Below, one piece after another: positions 9,132-22,500 of a stretch of 64,000 bases of DNA (within the stretch, counting starts at the first letter, position 1; each line of letters opens with the position of its first letter). The DNA is from Siphlonurus alternatus (lineage: Eukaryota; Arthropoda; Insecta; Ephemeroptera; Siphlonuridae), in NCBI GenBank assembly GCA_949825025.1, contig OX463781.1, forward strand, positions 24,195,047 to 24,259,046, given 5' to 3'. The notes under the pieces were generated by a model. The model saw only the letters and a list, made by a program, of their open reading frames with translations, was not told where the DNA came from and did no database searches. Position numbers and translations under genes: made by a program.

Positions 9132-11809
9132 ACTTAAACTGAGATAATGGGATGGCAATTTTGGTTACGTTAGAAAAACACATTTTTTGGAATTTTAAAA
9201 AGTCGAAGTTATGAATCGAAATCAAAGTGTTAGAAGTGGAATCGATTTGTATTGCCATGACAAATTAATAAAAAAAATATAACATCACTCTCCTTGCAAC
9301 CGCAAGAAAGTTATAAGAAACGAAACTTTGAAAATACTAATACCCCCCCACATGTTCACGGAGGGTCACTTTTCCACTTTTTTTAAGGTAGCGAATGTGA
9401 CTTTTTGCGCATCAAGAAGTTGCTCCTTATTGAAACAATGCCTTTCAACCCATTTTCACCTAATTAAATGCAGCAGAAACCAAGGAATACGTAATATTCT
9501 GAAATATAGCTACAAATAAAAGTGCTCCGAATTTCAATTTTTAGTAGGGCTAGGGCATCTCCTCGTCAAGCAGACTTTGACAATACTACTTTCAATTCTC
9601 TCCCTTAAACTTAAACTGAGATAATGGGATGGCAATTTTGGTTACGTTAGAAAAACACCTTTTTTGGAATTTTAAAAAGTCGAAGTTATGAATCGAAATC
9701 AAAGTGTTAGAAGTGGAATCGATTTGTTTTGCCATGACAAATTAATAAAAAAATATAACATCACTCTCCTTGCAACCGCAAGAAAGTTATAAGGAACGAA
9801 ACTTTGAAAATACCAATACCCCCCCCACATGTTCACGGAGGGTCACTTTTCCACTTTTTTTAAGGTAGCGAATGTGACTTTTTGCGCATCAAAAAGATGC
9901 TACTTATTGAAACAAGGCCTTTCAACCCATTTTCACCTAATTAAATGCAGCAGAATCCAAGGAATACGTAATATTCTGAAATATAGCTACAAATAAAAGT
10001 GCTCCGAATTTTAATTTTTAGTAGGGCTAGGGCATCTCCTCGTCAAGCACACTTTGACAAAACAAATTTCAACTCTCTCCCTTAACCTTAAACTGAGATA
10101 ATGGGATGGCAATTTTGGTTACGTTAGAAAAACCCCTTTTATGGAATTTTAGAAAGTCGAAGTTATGAATCGAAATCAAAGTTTTAGGAGTGGAATCGAT
10201 TTGTTCTGCCATGACAAATTAAAAAAAAAAATATAACATTACTCTCCTTGCAACCGCAAGAAAGTTATAAGGAACGAAACTTTGAAAATACCAATAACCC
10301 CCCACATGTTCACGGAGTGACACGGAGGGTCACTTTTCCACTTTTTTTAAGGTAGCGAATGTGACTTTTTGCGCATCAAGAAGTTGCTCCTTATTGAAAC
10401 AAGGCCTTTCAACCCATTTTCACCTAATTAAATGCAGCAGAATCCAAGGAATACGTAATATTCTGAAATATAGCTACAAATAAAAGTGCTTCGAATTTTA
10501 ATTTTTAGTAGGGCTAGGGCATCTCCTCGTCAAGCAGACTTTGACAAAACAAATTTCAACTCTCTCCCTTAAACTTAAACTGATATAATGGGATGGCAAT
10601 TTTGGTTACGTTAGAAATACCCCTTTATTGGAATTTTAAAAAGTCGAAGTTATGAATGGAAATCCAAGTTTTAGGAATGGAATCGATTTGTTCTGCCATG
10701 ACAAATTCAAAAAAAAATATAACATTTCTCTCCTTGCAACCGCAAGAAAGTTATAAGGAACGAAACTTTGAAAATACCAATACCCCCCCACATGTTCACG
10801 GAGGGTCACTTTTCCACTTTTTTTAAGGTAGCGAATGTGACTTTTTGCGCATCAAGAAGTTGCTCCTTATTGAAACAAGGCCTTTCAACCCATTTTCACC
10901 TAATTAAATGCAGCAGAATCCAAGGAATACGTAATATTCTGAAATATAGCTACAAATAAAAGTACTCGTAATTTCAATTTTTAGTATTGCTAGGGCATCT
11001 CCTCGTCAAGCAGACTTTGACAATACAACTATCAACTCTTTCCCTTAAACATAAACTGAGATAATGGGATGGCAATTTTGGTTACGTTAGAAAAACCCCT
11101 TTTTTGGAATTTTAAAAAGTCGAAGTTATGAATCGAAGTCAAAGTTTTAGGAGTGGAATCGATTTGTTCTGCCATGACAAATTCAAAAAAAAAATATAAC
11201 ATCACTCTCCTTGCAACCGCAAGAAAGTTATAAGGATCGAAACTTTGAAAATACCAATACCCCCCCACATGTTCACGGAGGGTCACTTTTCCACTTTTTT
11301 TAAGGTAGCGAATGTGACTTTTTGCGCATCAAGAAGTTGCTCCTTATTGAAACAATGCCTTTCGACCCATTTTCACCTAATTAAATGCAGCAGAATCCAA
11401 GGAATACGTAATATTCTGAAATATAGCTACAAATAAAAGTGCTCCGAATTTCAATTTTTAGTAGGGCTAGGGCATCTCCTCATCAAGCAGACTTTGACAA
11501 TACTAGTTTCAACTCTCTCCCTTAAACTTAAACTGAGATAATGGGATGGCAATTTTGGTTACGTTAGAAAAACCCCTTTTTTGGAATTTTAAAAAGTCGA
11601 AGTTATGAATCGAAATCAAAGTTTTAGGAGTGGAATCGATTTGTTCTGCCATGACAAATTAATAAAAAAATATAACATCACTCTCCTTGCAACCGCAAGA
11701 AAGTTATAAGGAACGAAACTTTGAAAATACCAATACCCCCCACATGTTCACGGAGGGTCACTTTTCCACTTTTTTTAAGATGGCGAAAAAGACTTTTTGC
11801 GCGTCAAAA
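9132..11809 (+). repeat. Array segment between the element and block A2
   Basis: About 5.6 monomers with mixed affinities. The unit near 9804-10100 shares CCCTTAACCTTAAAC and AGATGCTACTTATTG with units near 2.8-3.1 kb. The stretch around 10990-11450 follows 3940-4400 (offset about 7051, including TAGTATTGCTAGGG), then switches at about 11460 to follow the unit near 1080. It therefore reads as a mosaic of pieces of block A1. An unusual 10-bp duplication lies at 10311-10327. No gene is seen. Confidence 0.85.
10311..10327 (+). repeat. Private 10-bp tandem duplication inside one monomer
   Basis: Where other units read TTCACGGAGGGTCAC, this one reads CACGGAG, TGA, CACGGAG. It lengthens the unit: the landmark spacing from 10281 to 10768 is 487 bp. 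It was not seen in any other monomer in the window, so it is useful as a single-copy marker. Confidence 0.88.
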
Positions 11810-14800
11810 AGTTGCTCCTTATTGAAACAAGGCCTTTCAACCCATTTTCACCTAATTAAATGCAGCAGAATCCAAGGAATACGTAATATTCTGAAATATA
11901 GCTACAAATAAAAGTGCTCCGAAATTTAATTTTTAGTAGGGCTAGGGCATCTCCTCGTCAAGCACACTTTGACAATACAACTATCAACTCTTTCCCTTAA
12001 ACATAAACTGAGATAATGGGATGGCAATTTTGGTTACGTTAGAAAAACCTCTTTTTTGGAATTTTAAAAAGTCGAAGTTATGAATCGAAATCAAAGTTTT
12101 AGGAGTGGAATCGATTTGTTCTGCCATGACAAATTCAAAAAAAAATATAACATCACTCTCCTTGCAACCGCAAGAAAGTTATAAGGAACGAAACTTTGAA
12201 AATACCAATACCCTCCACATGTTCACGGAGGGTCACTTTTCCACTTTTTTTAAGATGGCGAAAAAGACTTTTTGCGCGTCAAAAAGTTGCTCCTTATTGA
12301 AACAAGGCCTTTCAACCCATTTTCACCTAATTAAATGCAGCAGAATCCAAGGAATACGTAATATTCTGAAATATAGCTACAAATAAAAGTACTCGTAATT
12401 TCAATTTTTAGTAGGGCTAGGGCATCTCCTCGTCAAGCAGACTTTGACAATTCAACTATCAACTCTTTCCCTTAAACATAAACTGAGATAATGGGATGGC
12501 AATTTTGGTTACGTTAGAAAAACCCCTTTTTTGGAATTTTAAAAAGTCGAAGTTATGAATCGAAATCAAAGTTTTAGGAGTGGAATCGATTTGTTCTGCC
12601 ATGACAAATTCAAAAAAAAATATAACATCACTCTCCTTGCAACCGCAAGAAAGTTATAAGGAACGAAACTTTGAAAATACCAATACCCCCCCACATGTTC
12701 ACGGAGGGTCACTTTTCCACTTTTTTTAAGGTGCCGAAAGTGACTTTTTGCGCATCAAAAAGTTGCTCCTTATTGAAACAAGGCCTTTCAACCCATTATC
12801 ACCTAATAAAATGCAGCAGAATCCAAGGAATACGTAATATTCTGAAATATAGCTACAAATAAAAGTGCTCCGAATTTCAATTTTTAGTAGGGCTAGGGCA
12901 TCTCCTCATCAAGCAGACTTTGACAATACTAGTTTCAACTCTCTCCCTTAAACTTAAACTGAGATAATGGGATGGCAATTTTGGTTACGTTAGAAAAACC
13001 CCTTTTTTGGAATTTTAAAAAGTCGAAGTTATGAATCGAAATCAAAGTTTTAGGAGTGGAATCGATTTGTTCTGCCATGACAAATTAATAAAAAAATATA
13101 ACATCACTCTCCTTGCAACCGCAAGAAAGTTATAAGGAACGAAACTTTGAAAATACCAATACCCCCCACATGTTCACGGAGGGTCACTTTTCCACTTTTT
13201 TTAAGATGGCGAAAAAGACTTTTTGCGCGTCAAAAAGTTGCTCCTTATTGAAACAAGGCCTTTCAACCCATTTTCACCTAATTAAATGCAGCAGAATCCA
13301 AGGAATACGTAATATTCTGAAATATAGCTACAAATAAAAGTGCTCCGAAATTTAATTTTTAGTAGGGCTAGGGCATCTCCTCGTCAAGCACACTTTGACA
13401 ATACAACTATCAACTCTTTCCCTTAAACATAAACTGAGATAATGGGATGGCAATTTTGGTTACGTTAGAAAAACCTCTTTTTTGGAATTTTAAAAAGTCG
13501 AAGTTATGAATCGAAATCAAAGTTTTAGGAGTGGAATCGATTTGTTCTGCCATGACAAATTCGAAAAAAATATAACATCACTCTCCTTGCAACCGCAAGA
13601 AAGTTATAAGGAACGAAACTTTGAAAATACCAATACCCTCCACATGTTCACGGAGGGTCACTTTTCCACTTTTTTTAAGATGGCGAAAAAGACTTTTTGC
13701 GCGTCAAAAAGTTGCTCCTTATTGAAACAAGGCCTTTCAACCCATTTTCACCTAATTAAATGCAGCAGAATCCAAGGAATACGTAATATTCTGAAATATA
13801 GCTACAAATAAAAGTACTCGTAATTTCAATTTTTAGTAGGGCTAGGGCATCTCCTCGTCAAGCAGACTTTGACAATACAACTATCAACTCTTTCCCTTAA
13901 ACATAAACTGAGATAATGGGATGGCAATTTTGGTTACGTTAGAAAAACCCCTTTTTTGGAATTTTAAAAAGTCGAAGTTATGAATCGAAATCAAAGTTTT
14001 AGGAGTGGAATCGATTTGTTCTGCCATGACAAATTCAAAAAAAAATATAACATCACTCTCCTTGCAACCGCAAGAAAGTTATAAGGAACGAAACTTTGAA
14101 AATACTAATACCCCCCCACATGTTCACGGAGGGTCACTTTTCCACTTTTTTTAAGGTAGCGAATGTGATTTTTTGCGCATCAAGAAGATGCTCCTTATTG
14201 AAACAAGGCCTTTCAACCCATATTCACCTAATTAAATGCAGCAGAATCCAAGGAATACGTAATATTCTGAAATATAGCTACAAATAAAAGTACTCGTATT
14301 TTCAATTTTTAGTAGGTCTAGGGCATCTCCTCGTCAAGCAGACTTTGACAAAACAAATTTCAACTCTCTCCCTTAAACTTAAACTGAGATAATGGGATGG
14401 CAATTTTGGTTACGTTAGAAAAACACCTTTTTTGGAATTTTAAAAAGTCGAAGTTATGAATCGAAATCAAAGTGTTAGAAGTGGAATCGATTTGTTTTGC
14501 CTTGACAAATTAATAAAAAAATATAACATCACTCTCCTTGCAACCGCAAGAAAGTTATAAGGAACGAAACTTTGAAAATACCAATACCCCCCCACATGTT
14601 CACGGAGGGTCACTTTTCCACTTTTTTTAAGGTAGCGAATGTGACTTTTTGCGCATCAAAAAGATGCTACTTATTGAAACAAGGCCTTTCAACCCATTTT
14701 CACCTAATTAAATGCAGCAGAATCCAAGGAATACGTAATATTCTGAAATATAGCTACAAATAAAAGTGCTCCGAATTTTAATTTTTAGTAGGGCTAGGGC

Positions 14801-17800
14801 ATCTCCTCGTCAAGCACACTTTGACAAAACAAATTTCAACTCTCTCCCTTAACCTTAAACTGAGATAATGGGATGGCAATTTTGGTTACGTTAGAAAAAT
14901 ACCTTTTTTGGAATTTTAGAAAGTCGAAGTTATGAATCGAAATCAAAGTTTTAGGAGTGGAATCGATTTGTTCTGCCATGAAAAATTAAAAAAAAAATAT
15001 AACATTACTCTCCTTGCAACCGCAAGAAAGTTATAAGGAACGAAACTTTGAAAATACCAATACCCCCCCACATGTTCACGGAGGGCCACTTTTCCACTTT
15101 TTTTAAGGTGGCGAAAGTGACTTTTTGCGCATCAAAAAGTTGCTCCTTATTGAAACAAGGCCTTTCAACCCATTTTCACCTAATTAAATGCAGCAGAATC
15201 CAAGGAATACGTAATATTCTGAAATATAGCTACAAATAAAAGTGCTCCGAATTTCAATTTTTAGTAGAGCTAGGGCATCTCCTCATCAAGCAGACTTTGA
15301 CAATACTACATTCAATTCTCTCCCTTAAACTTAAACTGAGATAATCATGGGATGGCAATTTTGGTTACGTTAGAAAAACACCTTTTTTGGAATTTTAAAA
15401 AGTCGAAGTTATGAATCGAAATCAAAGTGTTAGAAGTGGGATCCATTTTTTTTGCCATGACAAATTAATAAAAAAATATAACATCACTCTCCTTGCAACC
15501 GCAAGAAAGTTATAAGGAACGAAACTTTGAAAATACCAATACCCCCCCACATGTTCACGGAGGGTCACTTTTCCACTTTTTTTAAGGTAGCGAATGTGAC
15601 TTTTGCGCATCAAGAAGTTGCTCCTTATTGAAACAAGGCCTTTCAACCCATTTTCACCTAATTAAATGCAGCAGAATCCAAGGAATACGTAATATTCTGA
15701 AATATAGCTACAAATAAAAGTACTCGTAATTTCAATTTTTAGTATTGCTAGGGCATCTCCTCGTCAAGCAGACTTTGACAATACAACTATCAACTCTTTC
15801 CCTTAAACATAAACTGAGATAATGGGATGGCAATTTTGGTTACGTTAGAAAAACCCCTTTTTTGGAATTTTAAAAAGTCGAAGTTATGAATCGAAGTCAA
15901 AGTTTTAGGAGTGGAATCGATTTGTTCTGCCATGACAAATTCAAAAAAAAAATATAACATCACTCTCCTTGCAACCGCAAGAAAGTTATAAGGAACGAAA
16001 CTTTGAAAATACCAATACCCCCCCACATGTTCACGGAGGGTCACTTTTCCACTTTTTTTAAGGTAGCGAATGTGACTTTTTGCGCATCAAGAAGTTGCTC
16101 CTTATTGAAACAATGCCTTTCGACCCATTTTCACCTAATTAAATGCAGCAGAATCCAAGGAATACGTAATATTCTGAAATATAGCTACAAATAAAAGTGC
16201 TCCGAATTTCAATTTTTAGTAGGGCTAGGGCATCTCCTCATCAAGCAGACTTTGACAATACTACATTCAATTCTCTCCCTTAAACTTAAACTGAGATAAT
16301 CATGGGATGGCAATTTTGGTTACGTTAGAAAAACACCTTTTTTGGAATTTTAAAAAGTCGAAGTTATGAATCGAAATCAAAGTGTTAGAAGTGGGATCCA
16401 TTTTTTTTGCCATGACAAATTAATAAAAAAATATAACATCACTCTCCTTGCAACCGCAAGAAAGTTATAAGGAACGAAACTTTGAAAATACCAATACCCC
16501 CCACATGTTCACGGAGGGTCACTTTTCCACTTTTTTTAAGGTAGCGAATGTGACTTTTTGCGCATCAAGAAGTTGCTCCTTATTGAAACAAGGCCTTTCA
16601 ACCCATTTTCACCTATTTAAATGCAGCAGAATCCAAGGAATACGTAATATTCTGAAATATAGCTACAAATAAAAGTGCTCCGAATTTCAATTTTTAGTAG
16701 GGCTAGGGCATCTCCTCATCAAGCAGACTTTGACAAAACTACTTTCAACTCTCTCCCTTAAACTTAAACTGAGATAATGGGATGGCAATTTTGGTTACGT
16801 TAGATAAACCCCTTTTTTGGAATTTTAAAAAGTCGAAGTTATGAGTCGAAATCAAAGTTTTAGGAGTGGAATCGATTTGTTCTGCCATTACAAATTAATA
16901 AAAAAATATAACATCACTCTCCTTGCAACCGCAAGAAAGTTATAAGGAACGAAACTTTGAAAATACCAATACCCCCCCACATGTTCACGGAGGGTCACTT
17001 TTCCACTTTTTTTAAGGTAGCGAATGTGACTTTTTGCGCATCAAGAAGTTGCTCCTTATTGAAACAATGCCTTTCAACCCATTTTCACCTAATTAAATGC
17101 AGCAGAATCCAAGGAATACGTAATATTCTGAAATATAGCTACAAATAAAAGTGCTCCGAATTTCAATTTTTAGTAGGGCTAGGGCATCTCCTCGTCAAGC
17201 AGACTTTGACAATACTACTTTCAATTTTCTCCCTTAAACTTAAACTGAGATAATGGGATGGCAATTTTGGTTACGTTAGAAAAACCCCTTTATTGGAATT
17301 TTAAAAAGTCGAAGTTATGAAACGAAATCCAAGTTTTAGGAGTGGAATCGATTTGTTCTGCCATGAAAAATTCAAAAAAAAATATAACGTTACTCTCCTT
17401 GCAACCGCAAGAAAGTTATAAGGAACGAAACTTTGAAAATACCAATACCCCCCCACATGTTCACGGAGGGTCACTTTTCCACTTTTTTTAAGGTGGCGAA
17501 AGTGACTTTTTGCGCATCAAAAAGTTGCTCCTTATTGAAACAAGGATTTTCAACCCATTTTCACCTAATTAAATGCAGCAGAATCCAAGGAATACGTAAT
17601 ATTCTGAAATATAGCTACAAATAAAAGTGCTCCGAATTTCAATTTTTAGTAGAGCTAGGGCATCTCCTCGTCAAGCAGACTTTGACAATACTACTTTCAA
17701 TTCTCTCCCTTAAACTTAAACTGAGATAATCATGGGATGGCAATTTTGGTTACGTTAGAAAAACACCTTTTTTGGAATTTTAAAAAGTCGAAGTTATGAA

Positions 17801-18392
17801 TCGAAATCAAAGTGTTAGAAGTGGGATCCATTTTTTTTGCCATGACAAATTAATAAAAAAATATAACATCACTCTCCTTGCAACCGCAAGAAAGTTATAA
17901 GGAACGAAACTTTGAAAGTACCAATACCCCCCCACATGTTCACGGAGGGTCACTTTTCCACTTTTTTTAAGGTAGCGAATGTGACTTTTTGCGCATCAAG
18001 AAGTTGCTCCTTATTGAAACAATGCCTTTCAACCCATTTTCACCTAATTAAATGCAGCAGAATCCAAGGAATACGTAATATTCTGAAATATAGCTACAAA
18101 TAAAAGTGCTCCGAATTTCAATTTTTAGTAGGGCTAGGGCATCTTCTCGTCAAGCAGACTTTGACAATACTACTTTCAATTCTCTCCCTTAAATTTAAAC
18201 TGAGATAATGGGATGGCAATTTTGGTTACGTTAGAAAAACACCTTTTTTGGAATTTTAAAAAGTCGAAGTTATGAATCGAAATCAAAGTGTTAGAAGTGG
18301 AATCGATTTGTTTTGCCATGACAAATTAATAAAAAAATATAACATCACTCTCCTTGCAACCGCAAGAAAGTTATAAGGAACGAAACTTTGAA
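11810..18392 (+). repeat. Higher-order block A2, copy of A1
   Basis: Matches 1-6583 at offset 11809 (24 monomers plus the inserted element and a few indel bases). The match extends left of 11810 by inference, because A1 is cut by the window edge. The only clear private difference noted is CAAGGATTTT at 17541-17550. GGATCC sites fall at 15439, 16394 and 17824, as predicted by the offset. Confidence 0.9.
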
Positions 18393-19585
18393 AATACCAA
18401 TACCCCCTCACATGTTCACGGAGGGTCACTTTTCCACTTTTTTTAAGGTAGCGAATGTGACTTTTTGCGCATCAAGAAGTTGCTCCTTATTGAAACAATG
18501 CCTTTCAACCCATTTTCACCTAATTAAATGCAGCAGAATCCAAGGAATACGTAATATTCTGAAATATAGCTACAAATAAAAGTGCTCCGAATTTCAATTT
18601 TTAGTAGGGCTAGGACATCTTCTCGTCAAGCAGACTTTGACAATACTACTTTCAATTCTCTCCCTTAAATTTAAACTGAGATAATGGGATGGCAATTTTG
18701 GTTACGTTAGAAAAACACCTTTTTTGGAATTTTAAAAAGTCGAATTTATGAATCGAAATCAAAGTGTTAGAAGTGGAATCGATTTGTTTTGCCATGACAA
18801 ATTAATAAAAAAATATAACATCACTCTCCTTGCAACCGCAAGAAAGTTATAAGGAACGAAACTTTGAAAATACCAATACCCCCCCACATGTTCACGGAGG
18901 GTCACTTTTCCACTTTTTTTAAGGTAGCGAATGTGACTTTTTGCGCATCAAGAAGTTGTTCCTTATTGAAACAATGCCTTTCAACCCATTTTCACCTAAT
19001 TAAATGCAGCAGAATCCAAGGAATACGTAATATTCTGAAATATAGCTACAAATAAAAGTGCTCCGAATTTCAATTTTTAGTAGAGCTAGGGCTTCTCCTC
19101 GTCAAGCAGACTTTGACAATACTACTTTCAATTCCCTCCCTTAAACTTAAACTGAGATAATGGGATGGCAATTTTGGTTACGTTAGAAAAACCCCTTTTT
19201 TGGAATTTTAAAAAGTCGAAGTTATGAATCGAAATCAAAGTTTTAGGAGTGGAATCGATTTGTTCTGCCATGACAAATTAATAAAAAAATATAACATCAC
19301 TCTCCTTGCAACCGCAAGAAAGTTATAAGGAACGAAACTTTGAAAATACCAATACCCCCCCACATGTTCACGTAGGGTCACTTTTCCACTTTTTTTAAGG
19401 TAGCGAATGTGACTTTTTGCGCATCAAGAAGTTGCTCCTTATTGAAACAATGCCTTTCAACCCATTTTCAACTAATTAAATGCAGCAGAAACCAAGGAAT
19501 ACGTAATATTCAGAAATATAGCTACAAATAAAAGTACTCGTAATTTCAATTTTTAGTAGGGCTAGGGCATCTCCTCGTCAAGCAG
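13392..19585 (+). repeat. 13-monomer higher-order unit, first copy (6194 bp)
   Basis: Bases 13392-19534 match 19586-25728 at offset 6194, that is 13 units plus two TCA trinucleotide insertions. The left edge is set by CAAGCACAC at 13391 against CAAGCAGAC at 19585. The right edge is set where AAGTACTCGTAATTTC (near 19531) faces AAGTGCTCCGAATTTC (near 25727). The 50 bp between the two copies match a third monomer type, so the junction itself is chimeric. Within the unit, monomers at about 18110-18580 and 18586-19055 are near-identical neighbours, a small local duplication. CACGTAGGG near 19372 is a private change. Confidence 0.88.
13747..18392 (+). repeat. Five-copy core, copy 2
   Basis: Core copy inside block A2. 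It keeps TACGTAATATTC near 17117, like copy 1 and unlike copies 3-5, so copies 1 and 2 form one pair. The CAAGGATTTT change at 17541 is private to this copy. Confidence 0.88.
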
Positions 19586-22500
19586 ACTTTGACAATACAA
19601 CTATCAACTCTTTCCCTTAAACATAAACTGAGATAATGGGATGGCAATTTTGGTTACGTTAGAAAAACCTCTTTTTTGGAATTTTAAAAAGTCGAAGTTA
19701 TGAATCGAAATCAAAGTTTTAGGAGTGGAATCGATTTGTTCTGCCATGACAAATTCGAAAAAAATATAACATCACTCTCCTTGCAACCGCAAGAAAGTTA
19801 TAAGGAACGAAACTTTGAAAATACCAATACCCTCCACATGTTCACGGAGGGTCACTTTTCCACTTTTTTTAAGATGGCGAAAAAGACTTTTTGCGCGTCA
19901 AAAAGTTGCTCCTTATTGAAACAAGGCCTTTCAACCCATTTTCACCTAATTAAATGCAGCAGAATCCAAGGAATACGTAATATTCTGAAATATAGCTACA
20001 AATAAAAGTACTCGTAATTTCAATTTTTAGTAGGGCTAGGGCATCTCCTCGTCAAGCAGACTTTGACAATACAACTATCAACTCTTTCCCTTAAACATAA
20101 ACTGAGATAATGGGATGGCAATTTTGGTTACGTTAGAAAAACCCCTTTTTTGGAATTTTAAAAAGTCGAAGTTATGAATCGAAATCAAAGTTTTAGGAGT
20201 GGAATCGATTTGTTCTGCCATGACAAATTCAAAAAAAAATATAACATCACTCTCCTTGCAACCGCAAGAAAGTTATAAGGAACGAAACTTTGAAAATACT
20301 AATACCCCCCCACATGTTCACGGAGGGTCACTTTTCCACTTTTTTTAAGGTAGCGAATGTGATTTTTTGCGCATCAAGAAGATGCTCCTTATTGAAACAA
20401 GGCCTTTCAACCCATATTCACCTATTTAAATGCAGCAGAATCCAAGGAATACGTAATATTCTGAAATATAGCTACAAATAAAAGTACTCGTATTTTCAAT
20501 TTTTAGTAGGTCTAGGGCATCTCCTCGTCAAGCAGACTTTGACAAAACAAATTTCAACTCTCTCCCTTAAACTTAAACTGAGATAATGGGATGGCAATTT
20601 TGGTTACGTTAGAAAAACACCTTTTTTGGAATTTTAAAAAGTCGAAGTTATGAATCGAAATCAAAGTGTTAGAAGTGGAATCGATTTGTTTTGCCTTGAC
20701 AAATTAATAAAAAAATATAACATCACTCTCCTTGCAACCGCAAGAAAGTTATAAGGAACGAAACTTTGAAAATACCAATACCCCCCCACATGTTCACGGA
20801 GGGTCACTTTTCCACTTTTTTTAAGGTAGCGAATGTGACTTTTTGCGCATCAAAAAGATGCTACTTATTGAAACAAGGCCTTTCAACCCATTTTCACCTA
20901 ATTAAATGCAGCAGAATCCAAGGAATACGTAATATTCTGAAATATAGCTACAAATAAAAGTGCTCCGAATTTTAATTTTTAGTAGGGCTAGGGCATCTCC
21001 TCGTCAAGCACACTTTGACAAAACAAATTTCAACTCTCTCCCTTAACCTTAAACTGAGATAATGGGATGGCAATTTTGGTTACGTTAGAAAAATACCTTT
21101 TTTGGAATTTTAGAAAGTCGAAGTTATGAATCGAAATCAAAGTTTTAGGAGTGGAATCGATTTGTTCTGCCATGAAAAATTAAAAAAAAAATATAACATT
21201 ACTCTCCTTGCAACCGCAAGAAAGTTATAAGGAACGAAACTTTGAAAATACCAATACCCCCCCACATGTTCACGGAGGGCCACTTTTCCACTTTTTTTAA
21301 GGTGGCGAAAGTGACTTTTTGCGCATCAAAAAGTTGCTCCTTATTGAAACAAGGCCTTTCAACCCATTTTCACCTAATTAAATGCAGCAGAATCCAAGGA
21401 ATACGTAATATTCTGAAATATAGCTACAAATAAAAGTGCTCCGAATTTCAATTTTTAGTAGAGCTAGGGCATCTCCTCATCAAGCAGACTTTGACAATAC
21501 TACATTCAATTCTCTCCCTTAAACTTAAACTGAGATAATCATGGGATGGCAATTTTGGTTACGTTAGAAAAACACCTTTTTTGGAATTTTAAAAAGTCGA
21601 AGTTATGAATCGAAATCAAAGTGTTAGAAGTGGGATCCATTTTTTTTGCCATGACAAATTAATAAAAAAATATAACATCACTCTCCTTGCAACCGCAAGA
21701 AAGTTATAAGGAACGAAACTTTGAAAATACCAATACCCCCCCACATGTTCACGGAGGGTCACTTTTCCACTTTTTTTAAGGTAGCGAATGTGACTTTTGC
21801 GCATCAAGAAGTTGCTCCTTATTGAAACAAGGCCTTTCAACCCATTTTCACCTAATTAAATGCAGCAGAATCCAAGGAATACGTAATATTCTGAAATATA
21901 GCTACAAATAAAAGTACTCGTAATTTCAATTTTTAGTATTGCTAGGGCATCTCCTCGTCAAGCAGACTTTGACAATACAACTATCAACTCTTTCCCTTAA
22001 ACATAAACTGAGATAATGGGATGGCAATTTTGGTTACGTTAGAAAAACCCCTTTTTTGGAATTTTAAAAAGTCGAAGTTATGAATCGAAGTCAAAGTTTT
22101 AGGAGTGGAATCGATTTGTTCTGCCATGACAAATTCAAAAAAAAAATATAACATCACTCTCCTTGCAACCGCAAGAAAGTTATAAGGAACGAAACTTTGA
22201 AAATACCAATACCCCCCCACATGTTCACGGAGGGTCACTTTTCCACTTTTTTTAAGGTAGCGAATGTGACTTTTTGCGCATCAAGAAGTTGCTCCTTATT
22301 GAAACAATGCCTTTCGACCCATTTTCACCTAATTAAATGCAGCAGAATCCAAGGAATACGTAATATTCTGAAATATAGCTACAAATAAAAGTGCTCCGAA
22401 TTTCAATTTTTAGTAGGGCTAGGGCATCTCCTCATCAAGCAGACTTTGACAATACTACATTCAATTCTCTCCCTTAAACTTAAACTGAGATAATCATGGG

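Noticed and set aside
9055..9258. 67-codon minus-strand frame across the right end of the foldback element
   Set aside because: It runs from satellite into the transposon arm, so it is created by the insertion and is not a transposase fragment.
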